64,000 nucleotides of DNA, taken from contig NZ_JAVHJU010000011.1 of NCBI RefSeq assembly GCF_031082405.1, forward strand, positions 1-64,000. Reading direction: 5' to 3'. The DNA is from Amycolatopsis sp. A133 (GTDB lineage: Bacteria > Actinomycetota > Actinomycetes > Mycobacteriales > Pseudonocardiaceae). Shown one piece after another: positions 34,677-43,628 of this stretch. Positions within the stretch are counted from its first letter, which is position 1. The number at the start of each line of letters is the position of its first letter. The position numbers were made by a program, and so were the translations under genes. The notes below the pieces were generated by a model. The model was not told where the DNA came from. It ran no database searches and saw only the letters and a program-made list of their open reading frames with translations.

Positions 34677-36626
34677 ATGGTCCAGCGGTACGTGATGTCC
34701 ATCGACCAGGGCACCACCTCCACCCGGTGCATCCTGTTCGACGCCCGCGGCCGGCTCGTCTCCGTGGTGCAGCGCGAACACCAGCAGCACTTCCCGCGGC
34801 CCGGCTGGGTCGAGCACGACGCCACCGAGATCTGGCGGAACGTGTCCCGGATCGTGCCGCAGGCGCTGGCCGACGCCGGGGCCACCGCCGAGCAGGTCGT
34901 CGGGCTCGGGATCGCCAACCAGCGGGAGACCACCGTCCTGTGGGACCGGCGCACCGGTAACCCGGTCGGGCGGGCGATCGTCTGGCAGGACACCCGGACC
35001 GACGCCATGCTCGAGCAGCTCGCCCGCGAACCCGGCGCCGACCGCGTGCGGCAGCTCTGCGGCCTGCCGCTGGCGACCTACTTCTCCGCGCCCCGGGTCC
35101 GCTGGCTGCTCGAACGCACGCCCGGCCTGCGCGAACGCGCCGAACGCGGGGACGTCCTCTTCGGCACCATCGAGAGCTGGCTGATCTGGAACCTCACCGG
35201 CGGTGCCGAAGGCGGCGTGCACGTCACCGACGTCACCAACGCCTCGCGCACCATGCTGATGAACCTGCGCACCCTGAGCTGGGACGACGAGCTGCTCGAC
35301 TTCTTCGACGTCCCGCGCGCGATGCTGCCGGAGATCCGGTCCTCCACCGAGGTCTACGGCACCACTTCGCGCGTTGTGCCGGGCATCCGGATCGCGGCGG
35401 CGCTGGGCGACCAGCAGGCGGCGTTGTTCGGCCAGACCTGCTTCGCGCCGGGCGAGGCGAAGTGCACGTACGGCACCGGGAGCTTCCTGCTGCTCAACAC
35501 CGGCCCGACGCCGGTGCTGTCGACCCACGGCATGCTCACCACGGTCGGCTTCAAGATCGGCGACGAGCCCGCGGTGTACGCCCTCGAAGGCTCGATCGCG
35601 GTCACCGGGTCGCTGGTGCAGTGGTTCCGGGACGGCCTCGAGCTGATCGGCAGCGCGCCCGAGATCGAGACGCTCGCCCGCACGGTCGAAGACAACGGCG
35701 GCTGCTACATCGTGCCCGCGTTCTCCGGGCTGTTCGCGCCCCACTGGCACAGCGAAGCGCGCGGGGTGATCGCCGGGCTGACGTCGTACATCACGAAGGG
35801 CCACCTGGCGCGGGCGGTGCTGGAGGCGACCGGCTGGCAGACCCGCGAGGTCGTCGACGCGATGAACGCCGACTCCGGGCTGGCGCTTTCGACGTTGAAG
35901 GTCGACGGCGGCATGACGGCCGACAACCTGCTGATGCAGTTCGTCGCCGACGTCCTCGACGTGCCGGTGGTGCGCCCGATGGTGGCGGAAACCGTGTCGC
36001 TCGGCGCGGCCTACGCGGCGGGGCTGTCCGTGGGGTACTGGCCGGACCTGGAGGGGCTGCGGCGCAACTGGCACCGCGCCGGCCAGTGGCTGCCGGCGAT
36101 GGACCCGGCCCGCCGCGACTCCGAGTACGCTCACTGGCGCCAGGCGGTGGAGCTGACGTTCGGCTGGATGCGCCCCGCCCCGGCCGCCGCGGCGCCGGGC
36201 TCGGACCTGGTCGAGGTGCTGCTGGCCGACCACCGCCGGTTCGAGCAGCTGCTGCGCGACCTGCGCAACGCCGAAGCCGACCGCCCGGCTCTGGTGGCGG
36301 AGCTGGCGGCCCTGCTGGTCGCCCACGCGACGGCGACCGAGCGGATCGTCCGCCCGGCCTCGCCGGGCGACCCGTTCGCCGACGACCTCCTGGCCGTCCT
36401 GGAGGGCGACGACTTCGAGAAGGCGTTGCTGCGCCTGGAGAACGTCGTGGACGCCCACGTCCGCGGCGAAGAACGCGGGCTGCTCAACGAACTGCGCCGC
36501 ACGACGTCCACTTCGGACCGGACGGGGCTGGGCCGGGCGTTCGTCGCGGAGCGGCGCCGCCAGCTGGATCTCGATTGCGGCGCGGCGGGCCACGTCCGCG
36601 ACCTCGGCGACCGGCTGAAGCTCTAG
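34677..36626 (+). CDS. glpK: Glycerol kinase fused to a C-terminal hemerythrin-like domain
   Basis: 649 residues. Positions 1-505 are a full FGGY glycerol kinase ([83 protein letters not shown]). After an Ala/Pro linker, residues about 508-649 form a helical domain resembling hemerythrin HHE proteins: [12 protein letters not shown] (His519), [12 protein letters not shown] (His550, Glu555) and [18 protein letters not shown] (His594, Glu598). The first HxxxE is shifted by one and a mid-domain His is Asp, so iron binding may be partial or lost. It is a paralogue of the kinase at 31248. ATG follows GGGAGGGG. The extension has no established role; redox or oxygen sensing is speculation. Confidence 0.92.
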   Translation: MVQRYVMSIDQGTTSTRCILFDARGRLVSVVQREHQQHFPRPGWVEHDATEIWRNVSRIVPQALADAGATAEQVVGLGIANQRETTVLWDRRTGNPVGRAIVWQDTRTDAMLEQLAREPGADRVRQLCGLPLATYFSAPRVRWLLERTPGLRERAERGDVLFGTIESWLIWNLTGGAEGGVHVTDVTNASRTMLMNLRTLSWDDELLDFFDVPRAMLPEIRSSTEVYGTTSRVVPGIRIAAALGDQQAALFGQTCFAPGEAKCTYGTGSFLLLNTGPTPVLSTHGMLTTVGFKIGDEPAVYALEGSIAVTGSLVQWFRDGLELIGSAPEIETLARTVEDNGGCYIVPAFSGLFAPHWHSEARGVIAGLTSYITKGHLARAVLEATGWQTREVVDAMNADSGLALSTLKVDGGMTADNLLMQFVADVLDVPVVRPMVAETVSLGAAYAAGLSVGYWPDLEGLRRNWHRAGQWLPAMDPARRDSEYAHWRQAVELTFGWMRPAPAAAAPGSDLVEVLLADHRRFEQLLRDLRNAEADRPALVAELAALLVAHATATERIVRPASPGDPFADDLLAVLEGDDFEKALLRLENVVDAHVRGEERGLLNELRRTTSTSDRTGLGRAFVAERRRQLDLDCGAAGHVRDLGDRLKL

Positions 36627-36724
36627 CCGGCCCGCGCTCCGCGGGTTGTTCCGGCGTCGGCAACACGCCGGCTTTCGAGGCGATGATCGCTTCGGAACGC
36701 CAAGACGCACGTCATGATGGGGCG

Positions 36725-38155
36725 GTGAGCGATACCGCCTCCGGGCCACCGCCGGTCCTGCGCCCCGCCGATCGGCCGAAGCAGATCGTGACCCCGCTGT
36801 CCGGCCGGGCCGTGCTGGCCACCGCGGTGGGAACTGCGCTCGTGGTGGCCGCGGTGGTGACCGCCTTGTGGGTCGGCCTCACCACGGACGGCACCGACCC
36901 GAGCCGGGTGACGGCGCGGCTGGAGGTGCTCCGGATCGGGTTGAGCCTCGGTTTGGGGGGCGGCGGGCTGTTCGCCCTGTACCTGGCGTGGCGCCGGCAG
37001 CGGTCCACGGACCTCGCCCTGCTCCAGAAGGAGCGTGACCAGGCCGACGTCGCCCGCGCTTACGCCCTCCAAGAGCGCGTCGCCGCGGAAAACCGGGCGC
37101 ACCAGGAGCGGGTCGCGCTCGCCACCGAAACCGACGCGACGGCCCGCCGGATCACGGAGCTGTTAGGCAAGGCGGTCGAGCACCTCGGGGCCGGCGAGGC
37201 CCCGGTTCGCCTGGGCGGGCTCTACGCGCTGGAACGACTGGCCCAGGACAACTCCGAGCAACGGCAGACGATCGTCAACGTCATCTGCGCCTATCTGCGG
37301 ATGCCGGTCGACCCGGCGCGCGAGCCGGGCGAAGACCCGGACGCGGACCGGCAGCGGCAGCGGGAACACGAAGTCCGGCTCACTGCGCAACGGATCCTGA
37401 CCGGCCACCTGCGCCCGGGACCCGAACCCGGGAATCCGGCGGCGACGTTCTGGCCCGGTCTGGAACTCGACCTGACCGGCGCGGTCCTGCTCGAAGCCGA
37501 CTTCAGTGGTTGCCACCTGCACGTTCTCAAGCTGAACAGCGTCACCTTCCTCGGCGCTGCCCGCTTCGCCGGGACGACCTTCGCCGAGGACGCGGCCTTC
37601 GAACACGCCGCCTTCACCGGCGAGGCGCAGTTCGGCCACGCCACTTTCGCCGGACGCGCTCAGTTTCGCGGCATGACCTTCCCCGCGAGTGTGGACTTCG
37701 CCGGGACGAAGTTCCTGCGAGGCGCTCGATTCGAGGACGCTTCGTTCACCGCCGACGCCGGGTTCACCGGAGCGAAGTTCGCCCGCCGCGCCTGGTTCGC
37801 CAGAACCGTCTTCGCGCGCGGCGCCGAGTTCGGTTCCGCTCGCTTCGCCACCGACGCCGAGTTTCGCGGCGCGGTTTTCACCGGCAACACGAGGTTCGTC
37901 GCCACCACCTTCGCCGGCAACGCCAACTTCCACGGCGTCGCGTTCCGGCGCGACGTCAGCTTCCGCGAAGCCGTCTTCGCTCGCGACGTGAGCTTCCGAG
38001 GCGGGGTCTTCGACGGCGCCATCGGACTGCGCGACGCGACGTTCCGCAAGCACACCGAGTTCCGCGGCACGCGCTTCGCCCAGGCGCCTCGCGTCACCGC
38101 CGGCCAGTTTCCGGGTGGCGTGCCGCCGGAATTGCCCGGCCCGGCGACCGCTTGA
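36725..38155 (+). CDS. Membrane protein with C-terminal pentapeptide-like repeats
   Basis: 476 residues. Two membrane helices (about 35-58 and 73-95) are followed by a charged coiled-coil (LLQKERDQADVARAYALQERVAAENRAHQERVALATE). Next is a conserved actinobacterial segment (ITELLGKAVEHLGAGEAPVRLGGLYALERLAQDNSEQRQTIVNVICAYLRMP). From about residue 250 to 455 it has some 35 pentapeptide-like units of the AxFxG type (ARFAGTTFAEDAAFEHAAFTG), expected to form a right-handed quadrilateral beta-helix. It starts at GTG. Function is unknown; the architecture suggests a membrane-tethered scaffold in the cytoplasm. Confidence 0.82.
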   Translation: MSDTASGPPPVLRPADRPKQIVTPLSGRAVLATAVGTALVVAAVVTALWVGLTTDGTDPSRVTARLEVLRIGLSLGLGGGGLFALYLAWRRQRSTDLALLQKERDQADVARAYALQERVAAENRAHQERVALATETDATARRITELLGKAVEHLGAGEAPVRLGGLYALERLAQDNSEQRQTIVNVICAYLRMPVDPAREPGEDPDADRQRQREHEVRLTAQRILTGHLRPGPEPGNPAATFWPGLELDLTGAVLLEADFSGCHLHVLKLNSVTFLGAARFAGTTFAEDAAFEHAAFTGEAQFGHATFAGRAQFRGMTFPASVDFAGTKFLRGARFEDASFTADAGFTGAKFARRAWFARTVFARGAEFGSARFATDAEFRGAVFTGNTRFVATTFAGNANFHGVAFRRDVSFREAVFARDVSFRGGVFDGAIGLRDATFRKHTEFRGTRFAQAPRVTAGQFPGGVPPELPGPATA

Positions 38156-38269
38156 CACTCTGATCCGCTCACCCCCGGCCATCCGGGTGAAGCCGCGGTC
38201 CTCCCCTGCCACGGCACGGGATCCGGGGAGAAGACTGCGGGCACCGTTTCGCCACTGGAGGGAGCACTG

Positions 38270-39493
38270 GTGTCCGCAGCTGCCGATGAAGCCCTGCTGT
38301 CCCTGTCCACCCCGGCCGGGATCGCCGATCCGTACCCGGTCTACGCGAAGTTCCGCGAAGAGTCACCGGTCTTCCGCAGCGAGGTCTTCGGCGGCTGGGT
38401 GCTCAGCCGGTTCGCCGACTGCCAGCGGGTGCTCGCCGACGGGGAGGCGTTCCGGGTGCTGGACGCGCAGTGGCGCGATCGGCACCGGCCCGGCTGGCGC
38501 GACAACCCCGCGATGGCGCTGCTGACCGCGCTGCTGCCGTGGAAGAACCCACCGGAACACACGCGCGAGCGCCGTCTTCTCATGCGGGACTTCACCGTCC
38601 GGCGCGTTCAGGAGCTGGAACCCGCGGTCCGCCGGGCGGTCGACCAGGTGCTGGACGGCTTCGCCGACGCCACGGCGGACGGAACCCCGGCGGAGTTCTC
38701 CGGCACAGTCCTCTACCCGCTCGGGATGGCCGTCATCGGCGACCTGGTCGGCGTGCCCGGAGCCGACCGCGACCGGCTCCGCCGCGTCACCGGCCTGATC
38801 GGCCTGCAGGTCGACCCGGCGATGCCGCCGGAGCTGCGCGCCGAGGTCGACGCGGCCGCCGTCGAATTCCGGGCCTACTTCACCGACCTGATCGCGCGGC
38901 GGCGGGCGGAACCGGGTGCCGACCTGACGTCCGCGCTGCTGGCCCGGCCCGCCGAGGACGCCGACCTGATGGCCGAGGACGAGGTGCTCAATTCGCTGCT
39001 GGTGTTGTTCGGCGGCGGCTACGAGACCACAGCCGGCGCGCTGGGCAACGGGATCCACGCTCTGCTGACCCACCCCGACCAGTTCGCCCTGCTCGCCGGC
39101 GATCCGGGCTTGGCGGCCGGCGCGGCCGAGGAGATGCTGCGGTGGGACGGGGCCGCTCAGCTGAGCCAGCGCGCGGCCGTCCGGCCGGTGGTGCTCGGCA
39201 ACCAGGAGATTCCGGCGGACGACATGGTCGTGGTCCTCGTCGGAGCGGCGAACCGGGACCCCGCGCGGTTCGCGGACCCGGACCGCTTCGACATCACCCG
39301 CGACGACGGCCGCGGCCTGTTCTTCGGGCACGGCCTGCACCTGTGCCTCGGCGCGGCACTGGCGCGGCTCGAGATGACCGTGCTGCTGGAACAGCTGGGA
39401 AAGCGGTTCCCGTCGCTGCGGATCGAGGGCGAGGTGGAGCGCCGCCCGAACCCCGCACTGCGCGGGATGACGGCTCTGCCGCTCACCCGGTAG
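38270..39493 (+). CDS. Cytochrome P450
   Basis: Class I bacterial P450 of 407 residues, haem monooxygenase of unknown substrate. Visible motifs are the I-helix LLVLFGGGYETTAGALG, the K-helix ExxR (EEMLR) and the haem loop FFGHGLHLCLGAALARLE with Cys359 as the thiolate ligand. The start is GTG after GGAGGGAG. No ferredoxin or ferredoxin reductase adjoins, so redox partners must come from elsewhere. It is convergent with the HTH-less LacI protein, 30 bp apart. Confidence 0.93.
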   Translation: MSAAADEALLSLSTPAGIADPYPVYAKFREESPVFRSEVFGGWVLSRFADCQRVLADGEAFRVLDAQWRDRHRPGWRDNPAMALLTALLPWKNPPEHTRERRLLMRDFTVRRVQELEPAVRRAVDQVLDGFADATADGTPAEFSGTVLYPLGMAVIGDLVGVPGADRDRLRRVTGLIGLQVDPAMPPELRAEVDAAAVEFRAYFTDLIARRRAEPGADLTSALLARPAEDADLMAEDEVLNSLLVLFGGGYETTAGALGNGIHALLTHPDQFALLAGDPGLAAGAAEEMLRWDGAAQLSQRAAVRPVVLGNQEIPADDMVVVLVGAANRDPARFADPDRFDITRDDGRGLFFGHGLHLCLGAALARLEMTVLLEQLGKRFPSLRIEGEVERRPNPALRGMTALPLTR

Positions 39494-39523
39494 CCGGTGG
39501 CGTCCGGAGAGCACCCGGCGGTG

Positions 39524-40357
39524 TCACCCCGCTCGAAGGCAGCGGCTGCTCTCCCGCACCACCAATTCGGCCTCGACCGCTCCCGCCGCCGGGGCCGCCA
39601 CGCCGTCGATCCGGGCCGCGAGGACCGCCAGGGTGTGGCGGCCCGCCGCCAGGTGGTCCTGGCGGACCGTGGTCAGCGGAGGCGCGAAGTACGCGGCCTC
39701 CGGGACGTCGTCGAAGCCGACGACGTGCGCGTCGCGCGGGACGCGCATTCCCGCCTCCGTGAACGCCGCCAGCAGGCCGAGGGCCATGTGGTCGTTCGCC
39801 GAAAACACCGCGCCGACGCCGGGTTCGACCGCCAGGGACTGGCCGGCGCGGAAGCCGGAGCGGGCGGACCAGTCGCCGCGGACCACCGGGGGGACCTCCG
39901 CTCCGTGACGTTCCAGGGTTTCGCGCCAGCCGCGCTCGCGGGCCCGTGCCACCGGTCCTTCTTCCGGGCCGCCGAGGTGCCAGACCGTCGGGTGGCCGAG
40001 CTCCAGGAGGTGCTCGGTCGCCCGGCGCGCGCCGGCGTACTGGTCGGTGGACGCCGCCGGGACGAGGGGGATCCCGGCGGCCGGCGCCAGCTCGGCCAGG
40101 AGGTACCCGTCGAGCACGACGATCCCGGCGACGCCCTGCAGCTGCAGGCCGGCCACCGCGGCCGGCACCCCCGCGCCGCCGGTCCCCGGCACGCTGAAGA
40201 CGCTCAGCGAGTACTCCTGCTCGCGGGCGGCCGCGCGGAGGCCGTGCAGGACCGGTCCCGACGCGGACGAGCCGGTCGCGATCACGCCGAGCGTGCCCTG
40301 CCGCCGGGTGGCCCGCGCGCGGAGAGGGCCGTCGGGACCTGCGTCGTCCACGGACAT
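39524..40357 (-). CDS. LacI-family effector-domain protein lacking the DNA-binding domain
   Basis: 277 residues, about 60-70 shorter than the family. The periplasmic-binding-like domain starts almost at once (RRQGTLGVIATGSS) and runs to ELVVRESS, but no LacI HTH precedes it: a TAA lies nine bases upstream of the ATG in frame, and no HTH is visible in the other frames. It closely matches the C-terminal part of the LacI protein at 58817-59860 (shared ATEHLL.LGH, GWRETLERHGA, GFDDVPEAAYF.PPLTTVRQD). An operator-like TGTTAGCGATCACA lies just upstream. It could titrate ligand or form mixed dimers; a decayed regulator is the alternative. Confidence 0.82.
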   Translation of the reverse strand: MSVDDAGPDGPLRARATRRQGTLGVIATGSSASGPVLHGLRAAAREQEYSLSVFSVPGTGGAGVPAAVAGLQLQGVAGIVVLDGYLLAELAPAAGIPLVPAASTDQYAGARRATEHLLELGHPTVWHLGGPEEGPVARARERGWRETLERHGAEVPPVVRGDWSARSGFRAGQSLAVEPGVGAVFSANDHMALGLLAAFTEAGMRVPRDAHVVGFDDVPEAAYFAPPLTTVRQDHLAAGRHTLAVLAARIDGVAAPAAGAVEAELVVRESSRCLRAG

Positions 40358-40364
40358 GGGTCGA

Positions 40365-40378
40365 TGTTAGCGATCACA
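40365..40378. promoter_or_regulatory. LacI-type operator upstream of the HTH-less LacI gene
   Basis: TGTTAGCGATCACA differs at one base from TGTTAGCGATAACA (59927-59940) and at two from the perfect TGTTAGCGCTAACA (58765-58778). It sits eight bases before the ATG. Confidence 0.55.
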
Positions 40379-40387
40379 CCGTGGGAC

Positions 40388-40402
40388 GTGAACTTTGTTC
40401 AC
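40388..40402. promoter_or_regulatory. Operator-like palindrome GTGAAC-TTT-GTTCAC
   Basis: Perfect 6-bp arms with a TTT centre in the 248-bp divergent gap between the HTH-less LacI gene and the DUF1996 gene. The binding protein is unknown. Nothing else is recognised in the gap. Confidence 0.45.
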
Positions 40403-40606
40403 CTTCCATAAATAACGAACCGGTAACGGCGGAACCGCCGCTTGAACCGGTCCCCGTTCGCGGCCGTTCCCCCCAATGCCGGAACCAGTGACACCGGGCG
40501 GGTTCCCCCGATACCCGCGCCCCGGTGCCGCTCCCCGGGTTCCGCGCATCTGAAGCCCGGACACGCAGCTGTCTTCGGCGTGCCCGGAAAACCGAACGAG
40601 GTGAAC

Positions 40607-42052
40607 ATGGCCCGGAATACTTCCCGCACCCCCGCCACGGGCAGACATCGCATCACCCGCCGCACGAAGATCGCGACCGGTGGCTTGGCGCTCGCGCTGG
40701 CCGTCGGCGGCATCGTCGTCGCGACCACCGCCGGCCGCACCGGCGAGGCCAGCGCGGACGAGGCCGACCCGTCGTTCTTCATCGACATCGCGAAGGTCCC
40801 CTCCGGCATCAACGTGAACAAGGCGCTGCAGCAGAAGGGCGCCCGCGGCACGTTCTCGGTGGACTGCGGCCGCAACGAAAACCAGCACTTCAACCCGGAC
40901 AACTTCATCGCCCAGCCGGGGATCAAGAACGGTGCCCAGCACCTGCACGACTACGTCGGCAACCTCTCCACCAACGCCGACTCGAACAACAAGAGCCTCG
41001 CGAAGGCCGGCACCACCTGCAAGAACGGCGACAAGTCCGCCTACTTCTGGCCCGTCGTCCGCATCGACACCGGTGACGCCGAGAAGAACCCGCCCGCCAC
41101 GCAGCCCGACCGGGCCGGCAGCGCCAAGGACAAGGCGAGCGCCCAGGTCGACTGCCCCGACGTCGCCAGCAAGCTGCCCGACGTCCCGGACCAGGCCATG
41201 GCCGAGGTCGACCGCAACCTCGACCTGCTCGACAAGCAGATCGACGAAGCCAACAAGCGGATCGCGAACGGCGACCTGAAGACGCCGCAGGACATCCAGA
41301 ACGCCGTCGTCGGCCCGCTCAAGGACAAGCGGGCCTCGACCATCGACCGGATCGCCATCGCGATCGGCCGCCGGGCCGCGAAGCCGGCGAACCTCGGTGG
41401 CCTCGCTCAGTGCGCGCTCAAGCAGAACGGCCAGGGCGGCCTCGACAACGGCGGCCAGAACAGCGGTGGCCAGGCGGGCGAACTGCCGGGCGTCAACGAC
41501 AAGAACGAGGTCGGCGACAACGACGGCGAGATCCAGCGCGTCCAGTCGGCGACGATCACGTTCACCAGCGGCGGCGCTAGCAAGGTCGTCGCGATGCCGC
41601 AGTTCCTCCGCATCCTCTACGGCGACGCCAAGCAGAGCACCAACGGCCCGGCCAACGCCCGGCCCAGCTGGACCTGCACCGGCTTCGAGGACCGGCTCAC
41701 CGACCACTACCCGATCTGCCCGCAGAACAGCAAGGTGGAGCGCATCCATGCCTTCCCGAACTGCTGGGACGGCAAGAACATCGACAGCGCGAACCACCGC
41801 ACGCACATCGTGTTCGCCGACCAGCAGGGCAAGTGCCCGCAGGGCTTCAAGAACGTCCCGCAGCTGGTGATCAAGCTCGTCTACAACATCCCGCGGGACA
41901 TCCAGGTCAAGGGCCAGTACAAGGTGGACGCCTTCGAGCAGGAGAGCCACAACCCCCGCTCGGACCACGACGACTTCGCCAACGTCATGGGCCAGCGCCT
42001 GATGAACCAGGTCGTCAACTGCATCAACACCGGCAAGCGCTGCAAGCAGTGA
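40607..42052 (+). CDS. Secreted DUF1996 protein
   Basis: 481 residues. After a basic N-terminus and one signal/anchor helix (ATGGLALALAVGGIVVATTAG) it carries two halves of a DUF1996-like domain. The N-terminal part has FSVDCGRNENQHFNPDNFIAQPGIKNGAQHLHDYVGN and AYFWPVVRIDTG. The C-terminal part has VVAMPQFLRILYGDA, CPQNSKVERIHAFPNCWDGKNID, HRTHIVFADQQGKCP and ESHNPRSDHDDFANVM. Between them is a roughly 200-residue hydrophilic insertion rich in Lys/Asp/Gln. DUF1996 occurs in fungi and actinomycetes, without known function. ATG 40607 is preceded by GAGGTG at short spacing; GTG 40601 is possible. Confidence 0.85.
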   Translation: MARNTSRTPATGRHRITRRTKIATGGLALALAVGGIVVATTAGRTGEASADEADPSFFIDIAKVPSGINVNKALQQKGARGTFSVDCGRNENQHFNPDNFIAQPGIKNGAQHLHDYVGNLSTNADSNNKSLAKAGTTCKNGDKSAYFWPVVRIDTGDAEKNPPATQPDRAGSAKDKASAQVDCPDVASKLPDVPDQAMAEVDRNLDLLDKQIDEANKRIANGDLKTPQDIQNAVVGPLKDKRASTIDRIAIAIGRRAAKPANLGGLAQCALKQNGQGGLDNGGQNSGGQAGELPGVNDKNEVGDNDGEIQRVQSATITFTSGGASKVVAMPQFLRILYGDAKQSTNGPANARPSWTCTGFEDRLTDHYPICPQNSKVERIHAFPNCWDGKNIDSANHRTHIVFADQQGKCPQGFKNVPQLVIKLVYNIPRDIQVKGQYKVDAFEQESHNPRSDHDDFANVMGQRLMNQVVNCINTGKRCKQ

Positions 42053-42092
42053 CCGCGGGGTGGCCGCGCCGGAAAGCCCCCGGCGCGGCCAC

Positions 42093-42335
42093 CTCGTGAT
42101 GCCCCTCCAATCACGGGTGATGCCCCTCCAATCACGCGTGATGCCCGCTCGATCACGTGTGATGCCCTTCCGCGCACGAGCGAAGCCGCCGCCGGCGTGA
42201 TCGAGCACGTGACTCGCGTGATCGGACGCGGATCTCGCGTGATTGGGCGCGGATCTCGTGTGATCGGAAGGGCATCTCGTGTGATCGGAAGGGCATCTCG
42301 CGTGATTGGAGGGGCATCTCGCGTGGTGGGCGGGT
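42093..42335. repeat. 21-bp phased palindrome array 3, in two inverted halves
   Basis: The left half has units starting 42110, 42131 and 42152 (ATCACG-GTGAT type) reading plus. The right half has the same unit in reverse, with CTCGCGTGAT or CTCGTGTGAT at 42213, 42234, 42255, 42276, 42297 and 42318, all 21 bp apart. The halves are mutual inverted repeats, so the gap between the convergent DUF1996 and permease genes could form a long interrupted hairpin. Confidence 0.92.
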
Positions 42336-42360
42336 GACACGGGGTATCGCAGACAGACGA

Positions 42361-42397
42361 AAGGGGCTTTCCGCGGTGACCGCGGAAAGCCCCTTTT
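42361..42397 (-). terminator. Strong terminator of the arabinose locus
   Basis: A perfect 17-bp stem (arms 42361-42377 and 42381-42397) with a three-base TGA loop lies just past the stop of the last permease gene. The arm begins AAAGGGGC, giving a short T run on both strands. Confidence 0.88.
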
Positions 42398-42407
42398 GCG
42401 TACCGGG

Positions 42408-43628
42408 TCAGGAAGCCGCGCGGCGTTTCGTCCAGATGTCGTAGGCCACCGCGGCCAGCAGGACCACGCCCTTGACCAGCATCACCCGCTCGCTCGGTGC
42501 GCCGATCAGGGACATGCCGTTGTTGATCACCGCCATGATCAGGCCACCGGTGATCGCGCCGACGACCTTGCCGACGCCGCCCTGGACCGCCGCGCCGCCG
42601 ATGAACGCCGCCGCGATCGCGTCGAGTTCGAAGTTGACACCCGCGGTCGGGCCCGCCTGGTTGAGCCGGCCGGCGAAGATGATGCCCGCCAGCGCGGCCA
42701 GCACGCCCATGTTGACGAAGATCCAGAACGTCACCGACTTGACCTTGACCCCGGAGAGGGTCGCGGCCTGCAGGTTGCCGCCCACGGCGTAGATGTGCCG
42801 GCCGAACACCGACTTGCCGGCGACCAGCGAGTAGCCGAGCACCAGGACCGCGAGCAGGATGAGCACCCACGGCAGGTTCTTGAACCGGGCCAGCTGCACG
42901 ACCAGCGCGAGCACCAGCACCGCGATCCCGGCGAGCTTCAGCACGAAGACGCCGAACGGGTCGACGTCCTGGCCGTAGCCCATGCGCCCGGCCCGCTTGC
43001 GCCACTGCGTGAACACGATCCCGGCCACCGCGGCGACGCCGGCGAGCAGCGACACCAGGTCGGCGCCACCGAGCGGGCCGAGGCCGATGTTGCCCAGGTA
43101 GCCGTCGGTGAAGCCGTTGGACAGCGTGCGGATCGCGTCCGGGAACGGCCCGATGCCCTGGTTGCCCAGGACGGTCAGGGTCAGCGCCCGGAACGCCAGC
43201 ATGCCGGCCAGCGTCACGATGAACGCCGGGATGCCGAAGTAGGCGACCCAGTAGCCCTGCCACGCGCCGATCGCCGCGCCGACGACGAGGGTGATCAGCA
43301 CCGCCCAGAACCACGGGACGTGCGAGTTCACCATCAGCACCGCGGACACCGCGCCGGTCATCGCGACGACCGACCCGGCGGACAGGTCGATGTGCCCGGA
43401 GATGATCACCAGGATCATCCCGATCGCGAGGATCAGCACGTAGCTGTTCTGCACGATGATGTTGGAGATGTTCTGCGGTTCCAGCAGCGCGCCACCGGTG
43501 AGCACCTCGAACAGCACCACGATCAGCGCGAACGCGACGTAGATGCCGCTCTGGCGCGGGTTGATCGAGATCCTCCGCTTGGAGCGCTCAACCGGGGGCA
43601 CGGCGGGCCGCGCTTCGGTCGTGGTCAT
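42408..43628 (-). CDS. mmsB: Multiple sugar ABC transporter permease (MmsB/GguB-like)
   Basis: 406-residue CUT2 permease with about ten hydrophobic segments. Family motifs are [33 protein letters not shown] and [21 protein letters not shown], with [41 protein letters not shown] near the end. It overlaps the ATPase gene by ATGA. With the ATPase and ChvE-like receptor it forms an importer whose Agrobacterium and Azospirillum relatives carry L-arabinose, D-galactose and D-xylose; arabinose is favoured by the adjacent araBDA. It ends at the 42361-42397 terminator. Confidence 0.93.
   Translation of the reverse strand: MTTTEARPAVPPVERSKRRISINPRQSGIYVAFALIVVLFEVLTGGALLEPQNISNIIVQNSYVLILAIGMILVIISGHIDLSAGSVVAMTGAVSAVLMVNSHVPWFWAVLITLVVGAAIGAWQGYWVAYFGIPAFIVTLAGMLAFRALTLTVLGNQGIGPFPDAIRTLSNGFTDGYLGNIGLGPLGGADLVSLLAGVAAVAGIVFTQWRKRAGRMGYGQDVDPFGVFVLKLAGIAVLVLALVVQLARFKNLPWVLILLAVLVLGYSLVAGKSVFGRHIYAVGGNLQAATLSGVKVKSVTFWIFVNMGVLAALAGIIFAGRLNQAGPTAGVNFELDAIAAAFIGGAAVQGGVGKVVGAITGGLIMAVINNGMSLIGAPSERVMLVKGVVLLAAVAYDIWTKRRAAS

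Noticed and set aside
34596..36749. Long minus-strand open frame opposite the second glycerol kinase
   Set aside because: Antisense shadow with low-complexity translation; the plus strand carries clear FGGY kinase motifs throughout.
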